A stretch of DNA of 64,000 nucleotides from [Clostridium] saccharolyticum WM1 (GTDB lineage: Bacteria; Bacillota; Clostridia; Lachnospirales; Lachnospiraceae): NCBI RefSeq assembly GCF_000144625.1, contig NC_014376.1, positions 4,550,501 through 4,614,500 on the forward strand. Reading direction: 5' to 3'. The notes below the pieces were generated by a model. It saw nothing but the letters and a program-made list of their open reading frames with translations. It searched no databases and was not told the DNA's origin. A program made the translations under genes and the position numbers. The stretch's first letter is position 1; each line of letters opens with the position of its first letter. Below are positions 36,069 through 45,686 of the stretch, piece by piece.

Positions 36069-38222
36069 TTATGAATCTGCCCTTTTCGTTGCCACAATCA
36101 AAATCTTTTCCTCTTTGTCAAAGCCCGTAAGCTCTGCATTACCCAGGCCGCAGATCTGCTCCCGGTTCTGAAGGCCTGACAGATCAATGATACGTTTTCC
36201 TGATACCAGATAAATATTAGGCAGATTGGCGCCTCCGTCATTAAACACGGTCAGTTCTTCCAGAAACCAGTCAGCCTTTGCTTCCCATTCCTTTATCTTT
36301 GCCTCCGCAACAAGAGCATTGTTTTTCTGAAGCCGGATGACCCCCTCTTCATCGATCAGGCGCAGGGGAGTGGTGGTCGTTTTCACCAGACCCAGTAATT
36401 TTCTTTCCACCTTCTTATACTGAACCGCATACATACGGCCGTTCTCAGCCGTAACGGACAGTTCCTCCGGAGCTACTGACAGATTATCAGCAGACAGCTT
36501 TATAAGCTCTTTCACAGACAGCTTTGCACTGCCCAGGGTTTTGCTTCTCATTTCCGTAGCACCAACAGCAATCGCCCTTACAAGATTTTTCTGGGTATCA
36601 ACATCCACATGAATCTCAATGGTTCCGGGCGCGGCACCGCTTTGTATGGCTTTCTGCTCCGCCTCCCTGCGGATGCTTAAAATATCTTCCTGGGAGGGAT
36701 TTGACACCGTTCGTTCCACCATATCCCGGACCATGGCCAGGGCCACGCCAATGGTAGAAATGACCGCCGCATTGCCCGCGATCCGGCATTTATGCTTCAG
36801 GGTTTCGGCCAGATGAGGCACCACGCTGGCCGCTCCGCCGCCTCCGCCTACAAAAACCGTCTGCTCCGGCCGCATTTTATAATCCTTCATCAGCTGCTCT
36901 GCCACTTTCGCATTTTTTGCTGCCGCAAAGGCCATTACCTTTTTAGCAGCTTCCTCCACGGTGCAGCCCATGTTTTCTGCCAGGGGCTTCCATGCCTTCC
37001 TGGCCGCCTCCACATTCCCATAGGCGTAATCCTCCGGCTTCACATAACCGGCAATGTTGGCTGCCCCGGCCATGGTCAGGGTGACCCTTACTCCGTTGTC
37101 GCATACGATTACCGCGTAATCCGGATCAGTGGACACCGGCCTGACCGTCTCAAGCCTTGGATTCCGGATCAGGCCGGCATCCGTATAGACTTCATAATCC
37201 AGTCCTGCGATATGGGCACTTCTGGGCCCCATATCCACCGCCTTTCCATCCCTTATCTGGACCATGCTTCCGCCTCCGATTCCCACGGTCCTCACATCCA
37301 GGCTGTTTAAATAGGTTTTATGTCCTCCCACCTCAGCGTACTGGATCATGACCTTGCCATCCTTCACACAGGAGATATCCGTTGATGTACCGCCGACTTC
37401 AAAAAACAGGCCATCCGTCAGCTTTTCATACATCAGCGCTCCGGCAACTCCGGCAGCCGGTCCTGAAAGAATGGTCATAATAGGCCGGTTTCTTACCTCA
37501 TCCACGGTCATGACCCCGCCGTCACACCGCATCACCATAAGCGGGCTTTTGATCCCTGCGTCCTTAATGCTTTTTTCCGTCATGGTGGCAGCTTCCAGCA
37601 TTTTAGGCATAATGCTGGCATTCACCACGGCGGTCCTGGTTCTTATCTTTAAGCCGTACAGCTTGGAGATCTCATTGGTAGCGGTTCCCGGAACCTCCAT
37701 CTTCCTGCACATCTCCAGAGCCATGTTTTCATTGACCGGATCATCCACGCTGAACGCTTCTGCCGCAACGATACTTGAAGCGTCCCGCTCCAATAAGGAA
37801 TGGATGGCGTTTTCAATGGTGCTTTCCAGTTTTTCCGCCTCTGAAGTATCCGCATAAACATTCTGGCTCACCAGAAATTTTCCGGCTGCCAGTTCAATGT
37901 TTCCGATGTTTGTATCTGATTTGCTCTTTACTCCCTGCAAGCCGCTTCCAAGGGTCACAATGCCTACTGAGGCCACATCTCCTTCCAGAAGAGCATTGGT
38001 TGCCTGGGTCGTGCCGTGTGCGATAAAAACCACGTCCTCCGGGCTGATGCTGCAGTCTTCCATGATTTTTTGCAGCGCCTGTACAATTCCTTCCGCCACG
38101 CCTCTGGAAGAATTGTGGGTGGTCGGCGTTTTTACAACACCGACCAGCTCAAAAGTTTCATTATCAATGGCAACTGCATCCGTAAATGTGCCGCCGACAT
38201 CAATTCCGATACGTACTTTCAT
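36069..38222 (-). CDS. Hydantoinase/oxoprolinase family protein (HyuA type)
   Basis: This is a 717-residue ATP-dependent amide-ring hydrolase relative. The N-terminal HyuA domain has DVGGTFTDAVA near residue 8 and AHGTTQATNALLEG near 68; an actin-like hydantoinase A domain follows (GPAAGVAGA, FEVGGTSTDIS, FVGGGGGAASVVPHLAE). The family opens cyclic amides or carboxylates ketones using ATP, often with a HyuB partner; no HyuB gene is present here. AGGAG lies upstream of the ATG. It follows a permease gene by 25 bases and precedes the HEYYH protein. The substrate is unknown; 5-oxoproline, hydantoin or a related lactam are candidates. Confidence 0.9.
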   Translation of the reverse strand: MKVRIGIDVGGTFTDAVAIDNETFELVGVVKTPTTHNSSRGVAEGIVQALQKIMEDCSISPEDVVFIAHGTTQATNALLEGDVASVGIVTLGSGLQGVKSKSDTNIGNIELAAGKFLVSQNVYADTSEAEKLESTIENAIHSLLERDASSIVAAEAFSVDDPVNENMALEMCRKMEVPGTATNEISKLYGLKIRTRTAVVNASIMPKMLEAATMTEKSIKDAGIKSPLMVMRCDGGVMTVDEVRNRPIMTILSGPAAGVAGALMYEKLTDGLFFEVGGTSTDISCVKDGKVMIQYAEVGGHKTYLNSLDVRTVGIGGGSMVQIRDGKAVDMGPRSAHIAGLDYEVYTDAGLIRNPRLETVRPVSTDPDYAVIVCDNGVRVTLTMAGAANIAGYVKPEDYAYGNVEAARKAWKPLAENMGCTVEEAAKKVMAFAAAKNAKVAEQLMKDYKMRPEQTVFVGGGGGAASVVPHLAETLKHKCRIAGNAAVISTIGVALAMVRDMVERTVSNPSQEDILSIRREAEQKAIQSGAAPGTIEIHVDVDTQKNLVRAIAVGATEMRSKTLGSAKLSVKELIKLSADNLSVAPEELSVTAENGRMYAVQYKKVERKLLGLVKTTTTPLRLIDEEGVIRLQKNNALVAEAKIKEWEAKADWFLEELTVFNDGGANLPNIYLVSGKRIIDLSGLQNREQICGLGNAELTGFDKEEKILIVATKRADS

Positions 38223-38247
38223 AAAATAAAATCTCCTGTCTGAATGC

Positions 38248-39549
38248 TTAGAAGTATATAAATGCTGATATGATGACTCCGATCACCGAAACCGTCCAAA
38301 GGTATGGAAGCAGTTTTTTTGTTATGGTATTCACATCCACCTCGGCGAAATTTGCGGTCCAGACGTTCTGGGTATTGGTCGGATCTCCGCAGCCCTGTAT
38401 CCTTTCCGCTGACAAAAACGCACCCATAACAGCCTGGGGATTCAGCGTTCCAAGGCCAATGACTAAAGCAGCGATACCGGACCCCAGTCCGAATAAGTTC
38501 ATGGGACCTCTGTATAAGGATAAGGGGGCCAGGACACTGAAAAAGATGATGTATCCGATTTTTGATGAGGGAATTACCGCAATCAGGAACGGATTCAGCA
38601 CTTCTTTTACCATGGCATGAGTTACCGCAAGATATAAGATACCAATGCCTATCATTAAAATGATTGCAGGTGCTGCATCCGTAATTCCATCATAGCAGGT
38701 TTTTACCAGAAGATTCATCGCCTTTGAAAAGCTCTTGGAGGTAAACACCAGGATCCATAAGATACCGGCCAGAAAGGAAGGAACTACAGGCACCTTTAAG
38801 AAAGCCACCAAAACAATGGGGATAAGGGGCGTGATCATCGCAAGCCCTCCGGTCATGCCCCGAAGCTGCTTGGTCTGGGCCTGGTCAGAGACAGGTGCGG
38901 AAAAAGCAAACTTGACTCCGTTTTTCTTAAACTCAACAAAGATCAGTACAATGGTGGCTGCCAGGGTAAGTACCAGCATATAGATCTCAAATCCTTTTAT
39001 CTGGGCAATTTCCAGACCGAATATGCTGGAAAAGGAGGTCCAGTTGGCTATGTTAAAGCTGAGCCCTACGGCAAATGCCATTAAAAATATACTTGCTGCA
39101 CTGACTGCAGGAACACCCACGGAAATGAGAATAGGCAGAACAATGGTTCCTACCATGATAACGGAACCAAGACCGCTTAAGGTCGTAAACAATAGAGCCA
39201 CCGCAGTTACCATGATCAGCGTGACAATCAGCGGTCTGTCGCCTCCCAGTTCTGCACTCTTTTTAATAATGTTCTCAGTTACCCCCGTCTTGTTCATCAG
39301 CTGGCCCAGCCATGCGCCAAAAATAACGGCCATAATGGCGGATCCCATACGTACGGTACCGGCCTCCAAAACAGTGGAAAGCCAGCCGATCTGAGCTCCT
39401 TCCCCATTGACTCCCACGGCAGGAACTCCTGCAATCACGCAGATAACAACAGCCAATAGCGGCAGCGCCAGCAGGGTGGGCAGTTTTTTTGCCATCATAA
39501 ATGCAGCGATTATAAGAAAAGCAATGATGATAAATGTTCCCTGTAACAT
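38248..39549 (-). CDS. Ion-transporter-superfamily permease (carboxylate-type)
   Basis: This is a 433-residue integral membrane protein with about 11 hydrophobic segments, in the style of CitMHS/DctM-like carboxylate transporters, although the exact family is not certain. The first helix is IIIAFLIIAAFMMAKKLPTLLALP and two re-entrant-like segments (LSGLGSVIMVGTIVLP; FLSAERIQGCGDPTNTQN) are visible. GGAGG lies upstream of the ATG. It lies between the TIM-barrel gene and the hydantoinase gene, so it probably imports the compound that they process. Confidence 0.8.
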   Translation of the reverse strand: MLQGTFIIIAFLIIAAFMMAKKLPTLLALPLLAVVICVIAGVPAVGVNGEGAQIGWLSTVLEAGTVRMGSAIMAVIFGAWLGQLMNKTGVTENIIKKSAELGGDRPLIVTLIMVTAVALLFTTLSGLGSVIMVGTIVLPILISVGVPAVSAASIFLMAFAVGLSFNIANWTSFSSIFGLEIAQIKGFEIYMLVLTLAATIVLIFVEFKKNGVKFAFSAPVSDQAQTKQLRGMTGGLAMITPLIPIVLVAFLKVPVVPSFLAGILWILVFTSKSFSKAMNLLVKTCYDGITDAAPAIILMIGIGILYLAVTHAMVKEVLNPFLIAVIPSSKIGYIIFFSVLAPLSLYRGPMNLFGLGSGIAALVIGLGTLNPQAVMGAFLSAERIQGCGDPTNTQNVWTANFAEVDVNTITKKLLPYLWTVSVIGVIISAFIYF

Positions 39550-39582
39550 ACGTTTTTTCCTCCATATTCCCCATTATTAAGA

Positions 39583-40278
39583 TTATAATTGATCCACTGC
39601 ATGTTTAAATTGTCTGGTTACGGCTTTTACCTGATCCGCTGTCGGATCTTTTCCCATAACCACCGCTCCGATCATGACGGCTTTGCAGCCGGCTTCATAA
39701 AGATGTCTGACTTCCTCAGGACGGATCTTTTTCTGGGTAGGAATCAGGGTCGGCTTCCCTGCCTTGGCAGATATATCCGTATAACGGAGTATATCACCGT
39801 AGTTTAGCGGAGTCCCGTAAAGCTCTCCCGGCTGGACGCTGCATTCCAGTATATCAATGCCGGATAAACGCACCCCATCCAGGGTATTTTGATTATATGT
39901 ACAGTCAATAGCCGCCATTTTAGTCAGTTTCCTGCTTTCCATCATATAACATGGCAGATGCTGCAGGTAAGAGGAAAAGAAACGAAGGCCCATTTCTTCC
40001 GCCTCCAGCCTTTCCTCATTGGTAATAAACGCATCTTCCCCACCAGGTACCAGTCCAACGGGTACCTCCCCGCAAAGTTTTATCAGTTCTTTTAAAAACC
40101 GGCGGTTTTCTTCATATGTCCCAAAGGTATGGCCGCTGGCGCGGTGCCATACATTTGCATGGACCTTAATTGCCTGCGCTCCCCCCTCCAGCGCAGCCCT
40201 GGCCAGCTCCAGATTGTTTTCCGGAAGGCTTACAACCAAAGTGAACTTGTTTTCTTTTACCATTGCCTTAAAATCCAT
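39583..40278 (-). CDS. Uncharacterised TIM-barrel-like protein
   Basis: This 231-residue cytoplasmic protein is not recognised at family level. Its pattern suggests a (beta/alpha)8 barrel: LVVSLPENNLELARAALEGG at the start, a strand AIKVHANVW, and near the end AGCKAVMIGAVVMGKDP, a phosphate-binding-type strand-loop seen in many barrels. The ATG at 40278 is chosen because AGGAGAAG lies upstream. It is the first structural gene after the ROK regulator and precedes the permease. An aldolase, epimerase or phosphate-ligand enzyme is possible. Confidence 0.6.
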   Translation of the reverse strand: MDFKAMVKENKFTLVVSLPENNLELARAALEGGAQAIKVHANVWHRASGHTFGTYEENRRFLKELIKLCGEVPVGLVPGGEDAFITNEERLEAEEMGLRFFSSYLQHLPCYMMESRKLTKMAAIDCTYNQNTLDGVRLSGIDILECSVQPGELYGTPLNYGDILRYTDISAKAGKPTLIPTQKKIRPEEVRHLYEAGCKAVMIGAVVMGKDPTADQVKAVTRQFKHAVDQL

Positions 40279-40324
40279 TGACTTCTCCTTTCCAGGTGGC
40301 AGCTTGCCGGCGGCCGTCCGGCAG

Positions 40325-41311
40325 CTACATTTCATAAATCACTTTTTTCAGCACTCGCATGCCTAGATCTGTTTCCATATGGTTAATCACGGGCTTTACG
40401 GCCCTGATTTCAACAGCTTGTTTAATTAAACGTTTTTTCCGCAGCTGACCGCTGACTCGTTTTGCCAAGTCCTCTCCTTCTGTCAGCCTGCCTGATAAGT
40501 ATACATTTTCTATGGGAAACAGCATGCAGATCATCTGCAGTATATTGACAATCCCTTCTGTCAGTCTGTCACTGGTTATTTTTTTATCCTCTGTTTCCAC
40601 AAACGGAGTCATATCCGCTTTTTTTCCCGAACTCATATCAAGAAGCGTCCCATTGGCGGTTATGGATACAAATACCTTTTTTCCGATTTCAATATGGGCG
40701 CTGTTGGCACTCTCTTCTCTTTCCAGTATCTGCCGGAAAGAATAGACCTGGGAATATTCTTCTATGACCGGCACCTTAAACTGGGTCTTAACCGCTTCAC
40801 AGAAAGAAATGGTGTCGGAAGACAAGGATGTGGAATACATGACATTAAAATCGCTGGGATTCATATCCTCCTGAAAAAGCAGGCCGATTCCGGCCAGCTG
40901 GCCATTGCATAGATTTTCTGCATCCTCTTTTAAATACTGAATGACCTTTTCCAGCAGCTCATTGCCTGTGATATAATAATCCGACAGGATCACACTGTCG
41001 CCTTTTTCCAGGGAAAGATCCATAAAATGGAGCACGGCCCTTCTCCAGCCGATTTCCAAAACGGCAATATACCCTTTGTTTTTATTAATTGACAGTTCGG
41101 TTCTCTTTCTGCCACCCGTAGAAACGGCAATTCCGCTTTCTTCGATCCAGCCCTTTTCCATCAATTCTGAAGTCAGAGAGGATACCGTGCTGGGGGAAAG
41201 CCCTATGATCTCCGATAATTCAATGCGGGAAACCGATTCCTTTTCCAGTATCACGCTCATGATCAACCGCAGATTTTCCCTTTTCATGTCCTGTAAACCG
41301 CTTTTTTTCAT
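40325..41311 (-). CDS. ROK-family transcriptional regulator
   Basis: This is a 328-residue regulator with an N-terminal winged helix (residues 10-60, SRIELSEIIGLSPSTVSSLT) of the XylR/NagC type, followed by a ROK-like domain. The ROK Zn motif CxCGxxGC and the GEIGH sequence are not visible, so the domain looks divergent and probably lacks kinase activity. It heads the catabolic cluster with 46 bases to the TIM-barrel gene and presumably responds to its substrate. Confidence 0.85.
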   Translation of the reverse strand: MKKSGLQDMKRENLRLIMSVILEKESVSRIELSEIIGLSPSTVSSLTSELMEKGWIEESGIAVSTGGRKRTELSINKNKGYIAVLEIGWRRAVLHFMDLSLEKGDSVILSDYYITGNELLEKVIQYLKEDAENLCNGQLAGIGLLFQEDMNPSDFNVMYSTSLSSDTISFCEAVKTQFKVPVIEEYSQVYSFRQILEREESANSAHIEIGKKVFVSITANGTLLDMSSGKKADMTPFVETEDKKITSDRLTEGIVNILQMICMLFPIENVYLSGRLTEGEDLAKRVSGQLRKKRLIKQAVEIRAVKPVINHMETDLGMRVLKKVIYEM

Positions 41312-41405
41312 GTTTCTACCGCATCCTCCTTCTTTTTTCGGTCTCCGAAATAAGTATGTAATTTAAAAATATTCCATTTGCACGGAAATGTCAATGGATT
41401 ATTTT

Positions 41406-41711
41406 TTACCTCCCGTATTTTAGGCAGAATGCACCAATTTTATTTTTTAATTTGTTAAGAATACCGAAATATTTAAGCTTTACAGAATCATTTTCTTTTG
41501 AATAATTATTTAATAATGATGGAACATCCAAAGAATTGTCAGTAATATAATTATATTTTATTAAATAATTAAAATTTAAGTACTGTTTAAGTATTATATA
41601 CCTTAAACTGGTCCCGCTGAAATAGGAAACGAAGCGTTTTCTTAAATAGATCTTCTGGAGAAGAAAATATTCCAAGTAGTCTGGATAGTTAAAAAAATAA
41701 CTGGAAAATTC
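41406..41711 (-). pseudogene. AT-rich open frame without clear start (probable gene remnant)
   Basis: This stretch of about 100 codons is open from a TAA near 41711 to a stop at 41406. It has no ATG; a TTG at 41675 has no ribosome site. The composition is strikingly AT-rich (many Ile, Lys, Asn, Tyr, Phe: YLNFNYLIKYNYITD), unlike its neighbours. I do not recognise the product. It may be the 3' end of a transferred gene, or chance in an AT-rich spacer. Confidence 0.3.
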
Positions 41712-41759
41712 TTATTCATCAGCCAAATAATTCCGATATATCTTTTGAACACCAAGCAG

Positions 41760-41788
41760 TTTCGGCCTGCAGCCGCCTCAGGCCGAAA
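41760..41788. repeat. Perfect inverted repeat upstream of the chemoreceptor gene
   Basis: TTTCGGCCTG at 41760-41769 and CAGGCCGAAA at 41779-41788 form a 10-bp stem with a nine-base loop, 20 bases before the chemoreceptor start. No T-run follows on the plus strand, so it may be a 5' leader structure or an operator rather than a terminator. Confidence 0.6.
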
Positions 41789-41808
41789 ATCGGGAAAGGA
41801 AAAATAAT

Positions 41809-43632
41809 ATGAAAAAACAAAATACGAATGTGGAAGGCACCCTCAGAGAGAAGGGCTCTCTGCTCAAAAACCTGTCTATCAGCAAAAAGCTGATTTTAGG
41901 TTTTGGTGTAATGCTGCTGATCATCATGGCATCCTCCGCCCTGTCCGCTTTGAACACAAAAAATCTCGGGTTCCAGGTCAAACGCTATTACCGCTACACC
42001 GTACCAAACACCAACAGCACATGGACCATGAGATCCGGCCTTGCCTCAGCACAAAAATACCTTTTACAGGCAGTTCTTGATGATGATGCCCAGGCCATAC
42101 AGGAAAACCTGACAAAGGCTCAGGAACAGGAAGAAAGCGCTGCCGCCGCATTAGAAGCTTTTGCAAAAAACCAGTCTTCCAGTGCAAGGGATCAAGAGAT
42201 TGCCCAGCTGAATGATCTGCTGGCAAAAGCCGGAACCGCCAGAGAAGAGATTTCCGGGCTTCTTCTTGCCTCCTCCCACGGAAACACCAGCAAAGCCTAT
42301 GAATCCTATAAAAACAATTACTCTCCCGCCCTTGACCAGGCAGGAGAGATCCTGTTAAATTTTTCAAAGATCCAGGTTCAGTTTGCCACTTCCCAGCAGC
42401 AGGAAGCAAAAACCATTATAAAAGCAGCCTGGTTCACCCTTTCTCTGTCCCTGCTGATCTCCCTGTTATTTTCCCTTTTCATTACAGCCGTTATCAGGAA
42501 GGCCATTCTGGTTCCTGTAAAGGAAATTGAGCTTGTTTACAAGGAAATGGCAAAGGGTAATTTACAGACTCAGATTACCTATGAAAGCCGGGATGAGCTT
42601 GGAAGTATGGCGGAAAGTATCAGAAATACAAATGCCGCGATTACCTCCTATATCCGTGACATTACGGAAAAGCTGAATCTTCTGGCACAGGGGGATATGC
42701 GCTTCTCCATGGATCTTGATTATATTGGAGACTTTGAAGCCATCAAAAATGCAATCATTAAAACGGTAACATCTTTAAACCGTACCCTCATCATGATCGA
42801 TGCCGCCGCAGAGCAGGTAAATACTGGGACAGAGCAGGTTTCTTCCGGCGCCCAGCAGCTGGCCGCCGGTTCCACAGAGCAGGCCGCTTCCGTAGAAGAG
42901 CTGTCCGCTTCGATTGCTAACATCACGGAACAGGCTGAGGAGAATTCAAAAAATGTTGCAAAGGCTACGGAATATGTGAAACAGACCAGCGATAATGTGA
43001 AGAACGGCGGCTCCCATATGAAGCAGCTTACAAAAGCAATGGACAACATCGGCGTCTTTTCCGATCAGATCACCAATATCACAAAGGTTATTGAGGACAT
43101 TGCATTCCAGACCAATATCCTATCCCTTAACGCTGCCATTGAAGCTGCCCGGGCAGGTACCGCAGGAAAAGGCTTTTCCGTTGTAGCAGATGAGGTCCGC
43201 AACCTTGCTGCCAAATCCGCAGAAGCCGCAAAGCAGACAGCAGAACTTATACAAAATTCCGTTTATGCAGTACAGGAAGGCACTCAAATCACCCAGAAAA
43301 CCGCCCAGATCCTGGAGGATATTGATAAAACCACTGGCTATATTAACGATATTGTGAATAAAATCAATGGATCAGCCTCAGAACAGGCCTCTTCCATTGA
43401 GCAGATCCGTTTAGGACTGGAGCAGGTATCCGCAGTCATTCAGGCGAATGCAGCTACTGCGGAGGAGAACTCAGCCTCCAGCGAGGAGATGAGTGCCCAG
43501 GCCAATACTCTTCGGGATGAGGTTGGTAAATTCCGCCTGGAAGCAGAACAGAGACCAGGAAGAGAACCGGATCAAAACACGCAAAGATACGATGAGGATG
43601 ACAGCACAGACCCTGTCTGTCAAAAATATTAA
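41809..43632 (+). CDS. Methyl-accepting chemotaxis protein
   Basis: This is a membrane chemoreceptor of 607 residues. Helix 1 ([20 protein letters not shown]) is followed by a four-helix-bundle sensor of about 160 residues, helix 2 near 205-228, a HAMP domain, and a signalling domain from about 340 to 590. The hairpin tip that contacts CheA/CheW reads [36 protein letters not shown] short acidic tail follows, without a CheR-binding pentapeptide that I can see. The ligand is unknown. AAAGGA precedes the ATG and a strong terminator follows, so it is monocistronic. Confidence 0.95.
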   Translation: MKKQNTNVEGTLREKGSLLKNLSISKKLILGFGVMLLIIMASSALSALNTKNLGFQVKRYYRYTVPNTNSTWTMRSGLASAQKYLLQAVLDDDAQAIQENLTKAQEQEESAAAALEAFAKNQSSSARDQEIAQLNDLLAKAGTAREEISGLLLASSHGNTSKAYESYKNNYSPALDQAGEILLNFSKIQVQFATSQQQEAKTIIKAAWFTLSLSLLISLLFSLFITAVIRKAILVPVKEIELVYKEMAKGNLQTQITYESRDELGSMAESIRNTNAAITSYIRDITEKLNLLAQGDMRFSMDLDYIGDFEAIKNAIIKTVTSLNRTLIMIDAAAEQVNTGTEQVSSGAQQLAAGSTEQAASVEELSASIANITEQAEENSKNVAKATEYVKQTSDNVKNGGSHMKQLTKAMDNIGVFSDQITNITKVIEDIAFQTNILSLNAAIEAARAGTAGKGFSVVADEVRNLAAKSAEAAKQTAELIQNSVYAVQEGTQITQKTAQILEDIDKTTGYINDIVNKINGSASEQASSIEQIRLGLEQVSAVIQANAATAEENSASSEEMSAQANTLRDEVGKFRLEAEQRPGREPDQNTQRYDEDDSTDPVCQKY

Positions 43633-43680
43633 AAATCACCGGGAAACATACAGGCACGCACATATGCCATGATATAATCA

Positions 43681-43734
43681 GGAGCTGCCCGGGACAGATG
43701 CAGTTTATCTGTCCCGGGCAGCTCCTTTTCTTAG
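43681..43734 (+). terminator. Strong terminator after the chemoreceptor gene
   Basis: A perfect 19-bp GC-rich stem (43681-43699 with 43707-43725) and a seven-base loop are followed by TTTTCTT. The converging hydrolase gene ends just beyond it. Confidence 0.92.
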
Positions 43735-43737
43735 GTT

Positions 43738-44556
43738 CTAACACCCTCCGCCGGCAAATTCAGCCAAAACCTTATTGAATTCATCCTTTTGGTCATAAAA
43801 AGCCCCATGTCCGCTGAATTCCAAGGATACCAGCCTGGAATTTCTGATGCTTTGATGCTGGATTTCTCCAAGAGGATAAGGCACTACCTTATCATGGATT
43901 CCGTGGATGATCAGGGTCGGAACCTGGATTGATTCCAGATCGGAAAACAATACCTCCTGGATCCAGGTATTTGCAATGGCCGCTGTTGCCCAGCCTGCTG
44001 CCTGCAGACCCAATTGGAGAAACCATTGGGAAAACGGCTCAGAAATATGCTGGAAGAAGAATATATTGCCAAAATCATTTAACATGTTTGGGCGGTCGGC
44101 ATAGGTCCCGTCAATGATCTGAAGCACTGCCTCCTTGTCAAGCCCATAAGGGAAATTGGGACGCTTTATCAGGCTTGGCGCTGCTGCCGCAAACAAAGCA
44201 AGCCTTGATACCCCGTAGCCTCTGTGCCTTGCCATGTATCTGACGGCAATGGCCCCTCCCGTAGAATGACCTGCCAGAGTAATATCCTTTAGCTTCAGCA
44301 CATTCATGACCGCTCTCACATCATCGGCCAGACGGTCATAATCATATCCGTAAAACGGCTTATCAGAATTCCCGAATCCCCTTGTATCAATGCCAATGCA
44401 GCGAAAGCCCATTTTCGGAAGGACATCAAACTGATATTCAAACAGCTTATGGCTTCCCGGCCAGCCGTGAAGAAATAAAATTGTCTTTTTGCAGTCCGGA
44501 TTCAGATCTTCAACGTATATGTTTACATTTTTTTCAACGGTTATATAGTATCCCAT
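43738..44556 (-). CDS. Alpha/beta-fold hydrolase
   Basis: This is a 272-residue soluble hydrolase. The oxyanion-hole motif LFLHGWPGSH is near residue 30, the nucleophile elbow is AGHSTGG (Ser) near 98, a later HGIHDKVVP holds the likely acid, and SGHGAF near 255 holds the catalytic His. That triad order matches haloalkane-dehalogenase, epoxide-hydrolase and esterase-like enzymes. GTGGGATC precedes the ATG at 44556; a GTG at 44571 is possible. The gene stands alone; the substrate is unknown. Confidence 0.9.
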   Translation of the reverse strand: MGYYITVEKNVNIYVEDLNPDCKKTILFLHGWPGSHKLFEYQFDVLPKMGFRCIGIDTRGFGNSDKPFYGYDYDRLADDVRAVMNVLKLKDITLAGHSTGGAIAVRYMARHRGYGVSRLALFAAAAPSLIKRPNFPYGLDKEAVLQIIDGTYADRPNMLNDFGNIFFFQHISEPFSQWFLQLGLQAAGWATAAIANTWIQEVLFSDLESIQVPTLIIHGIHDKVVPYPLGEIQHQSIRNSRLVSLEFSGHGAFYDQKDEFNKVLAEFAGGGC

Positions 44557-44706
44557 GATCCCACTCTGCACAATATGTTTAATCTATGCTATTCCTTCTT
44601 GCCGCCTATGATTCCATCTTTTCATTAAAGCAGGGGTTCCGCCCAAATATTTGAAACAGATACCGCCTGAAATCACCAAAAGCATTATGCCCGGGACCGC
44701 TGGTTT

Positions 44707-44953
44707 TTAGGGAAGCACGATATCAAAAACAAAAGGGAACGTCTCTGCCGTCCGATTAACATAATCAACCTTATATCCAGTACCGTCTTGATAGAAAAAA
44801 CCATTCTCCACATCAATTTTCACATAGCACATGGCCTTATGATTATCATCATTATGTTTAAAAGCCTGTTTTCCTTTGCCGTTGCAAGGGCAAAGGCACA
44901 ATCTTAGAAAACAGTTCATTCATAACCTCCATTGCCTTTTCATATTCGCTCAT
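44707..44953 (-). pseudogene. Degraded pyridoxamine-5'-phosphate-oxidase-like flavoprotein gene
   Basis: A strong AGGAGGA site precedes an ATG at 44953 that opens MSEYEKAMEVMNELFSK. A one-base shift after the Lys codon then gives CAFALATAKENR, which continues the N-terminal pattern of PNPOx-like proteins (NELF..., FALATA). A third frame (44919-44707, no stop) carries GKQAFKHNDDNHKAMCYVKI and ends DIVLP. No single frame spans it, so at least two frameshifts or a deletion have broken the gene. It lies directly downstream of the Toprim-like gene. The family call rests on a short motif. Confidence 0.5.
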
Positions 44954-44966
44954 AAGATTCCTCCTG

Positions 44967-45686
44967 TTATCTCCTGTTACCTGCTGCAGCTTCCGGCTCT
45001 TTATTCTGAAAAAGAAGGTGAAAATTGCAGTGCCTGTGCAATGAATTCAGGTCCTGCATAATAAAGTTCCAGGTTTCATGAAATTCCCCTGGCACAGCAA
45101 AATCCCCGGATGACATAAAGTCCTGGAACCCCTTCTGATCCAGGCCATACTTGTCTGCAAAAGAATCTGCATACCTGATTTTTTTATCATCGGACAGGTC
45201 TTCCTCATTATTATGAAGCACATGCTCCAGATTCCGTGAAAAATAATAAACGAAGTAAGGTACCTTACCAACCGCATCAGCCGTACAAAGCCGCTGCAGG
45301 ATTTTAGACTTTCTTCTGTTCCGTTCAATGATCCTTTCAGGATCTGGTGCTTCAATCCTGTCGTCATAATAGCGTAGGGTTCTATCTCTGCCTTTTAGGA
45401 CCCGGTCCTCCGGTATAAAGGCTCCGTCAATATCTACAAGGTGAATTACCTTTATAATATCTCTTTTTTCAAAGCCATACCGTTTTCTTTCCAACTCCAT
45501 ATGCTCATAAACGGTTTTAACGGCATTGGCCCCTGATATCCGCCAGTTGCTTGTCATATCCCCATGAACCACATGGAAGCGGACCTCTTCCCTATGAAAT
45601 ACTTTTTTAAGTACCGGACTTAATGCATCCTCATCCGTAGGCCCTTCCACAAGGTACAGGATTACCTTTTTAGTTTTGGTTCCCAT
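44967..45686 (-). CDS. Toprim/RloB-like putative nuclease, partner of an AAA ATPase
   Basis: This 239-residue protein has YLVEGPTDEDAL at 11-22, matching the glutamate-containing first motif of Toprim domains (as in OLD and AriB-like nucleases), and an IHLVDIDGAF segment at 81-90 with two Asp in the place of the second metal motif. The rest is helical and basic. It overlaps the AAA ATPase by 17 bases and is probably co-translated. In known defence systems (AbiL, PARIS, Gabija) an ATPase acts with a Toprim or RloB nuclease; which of these, if any, this pair belongs to is not established. Function inferred from motif and neighbour. Confidence 0.65.
   Translation of the reverse strand: MGTKTKKVILYLVEGPTDEDALSPVLKKVFHREEVRFHVVHGDMTSNWRISGANAVKTVYEHMELERKRYGFEKRDIIKVIHLVDIDGAFIPEDRVLKGRDRTLRYYDDRIEAPDPERIIERNRRKSKILQRLCTADAVGKVPYFVYYFSRNLEHVLHNNEEDLSDDKKIRYADSFADKYGLDQKGFQDFMSSGDFAVPGEFHETWNFIMQDLNSLHRHCNFHLLFQNKEPEAAAGNRR

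Noticed and set aside
37348..37857. Plus-strand open frame opposite the hydantoinase gene
   Set aside because: Antisense shadow of a well-supported coding sequence with no start signal.
41700..41808. A c-di-GMP riboswitch or sigma-28 promoter before the chemoreceptor gene
   Set aside because: The conserved GEMM core is absent, and the CCGATAT stretch has no matching TAAA box at the required distance.
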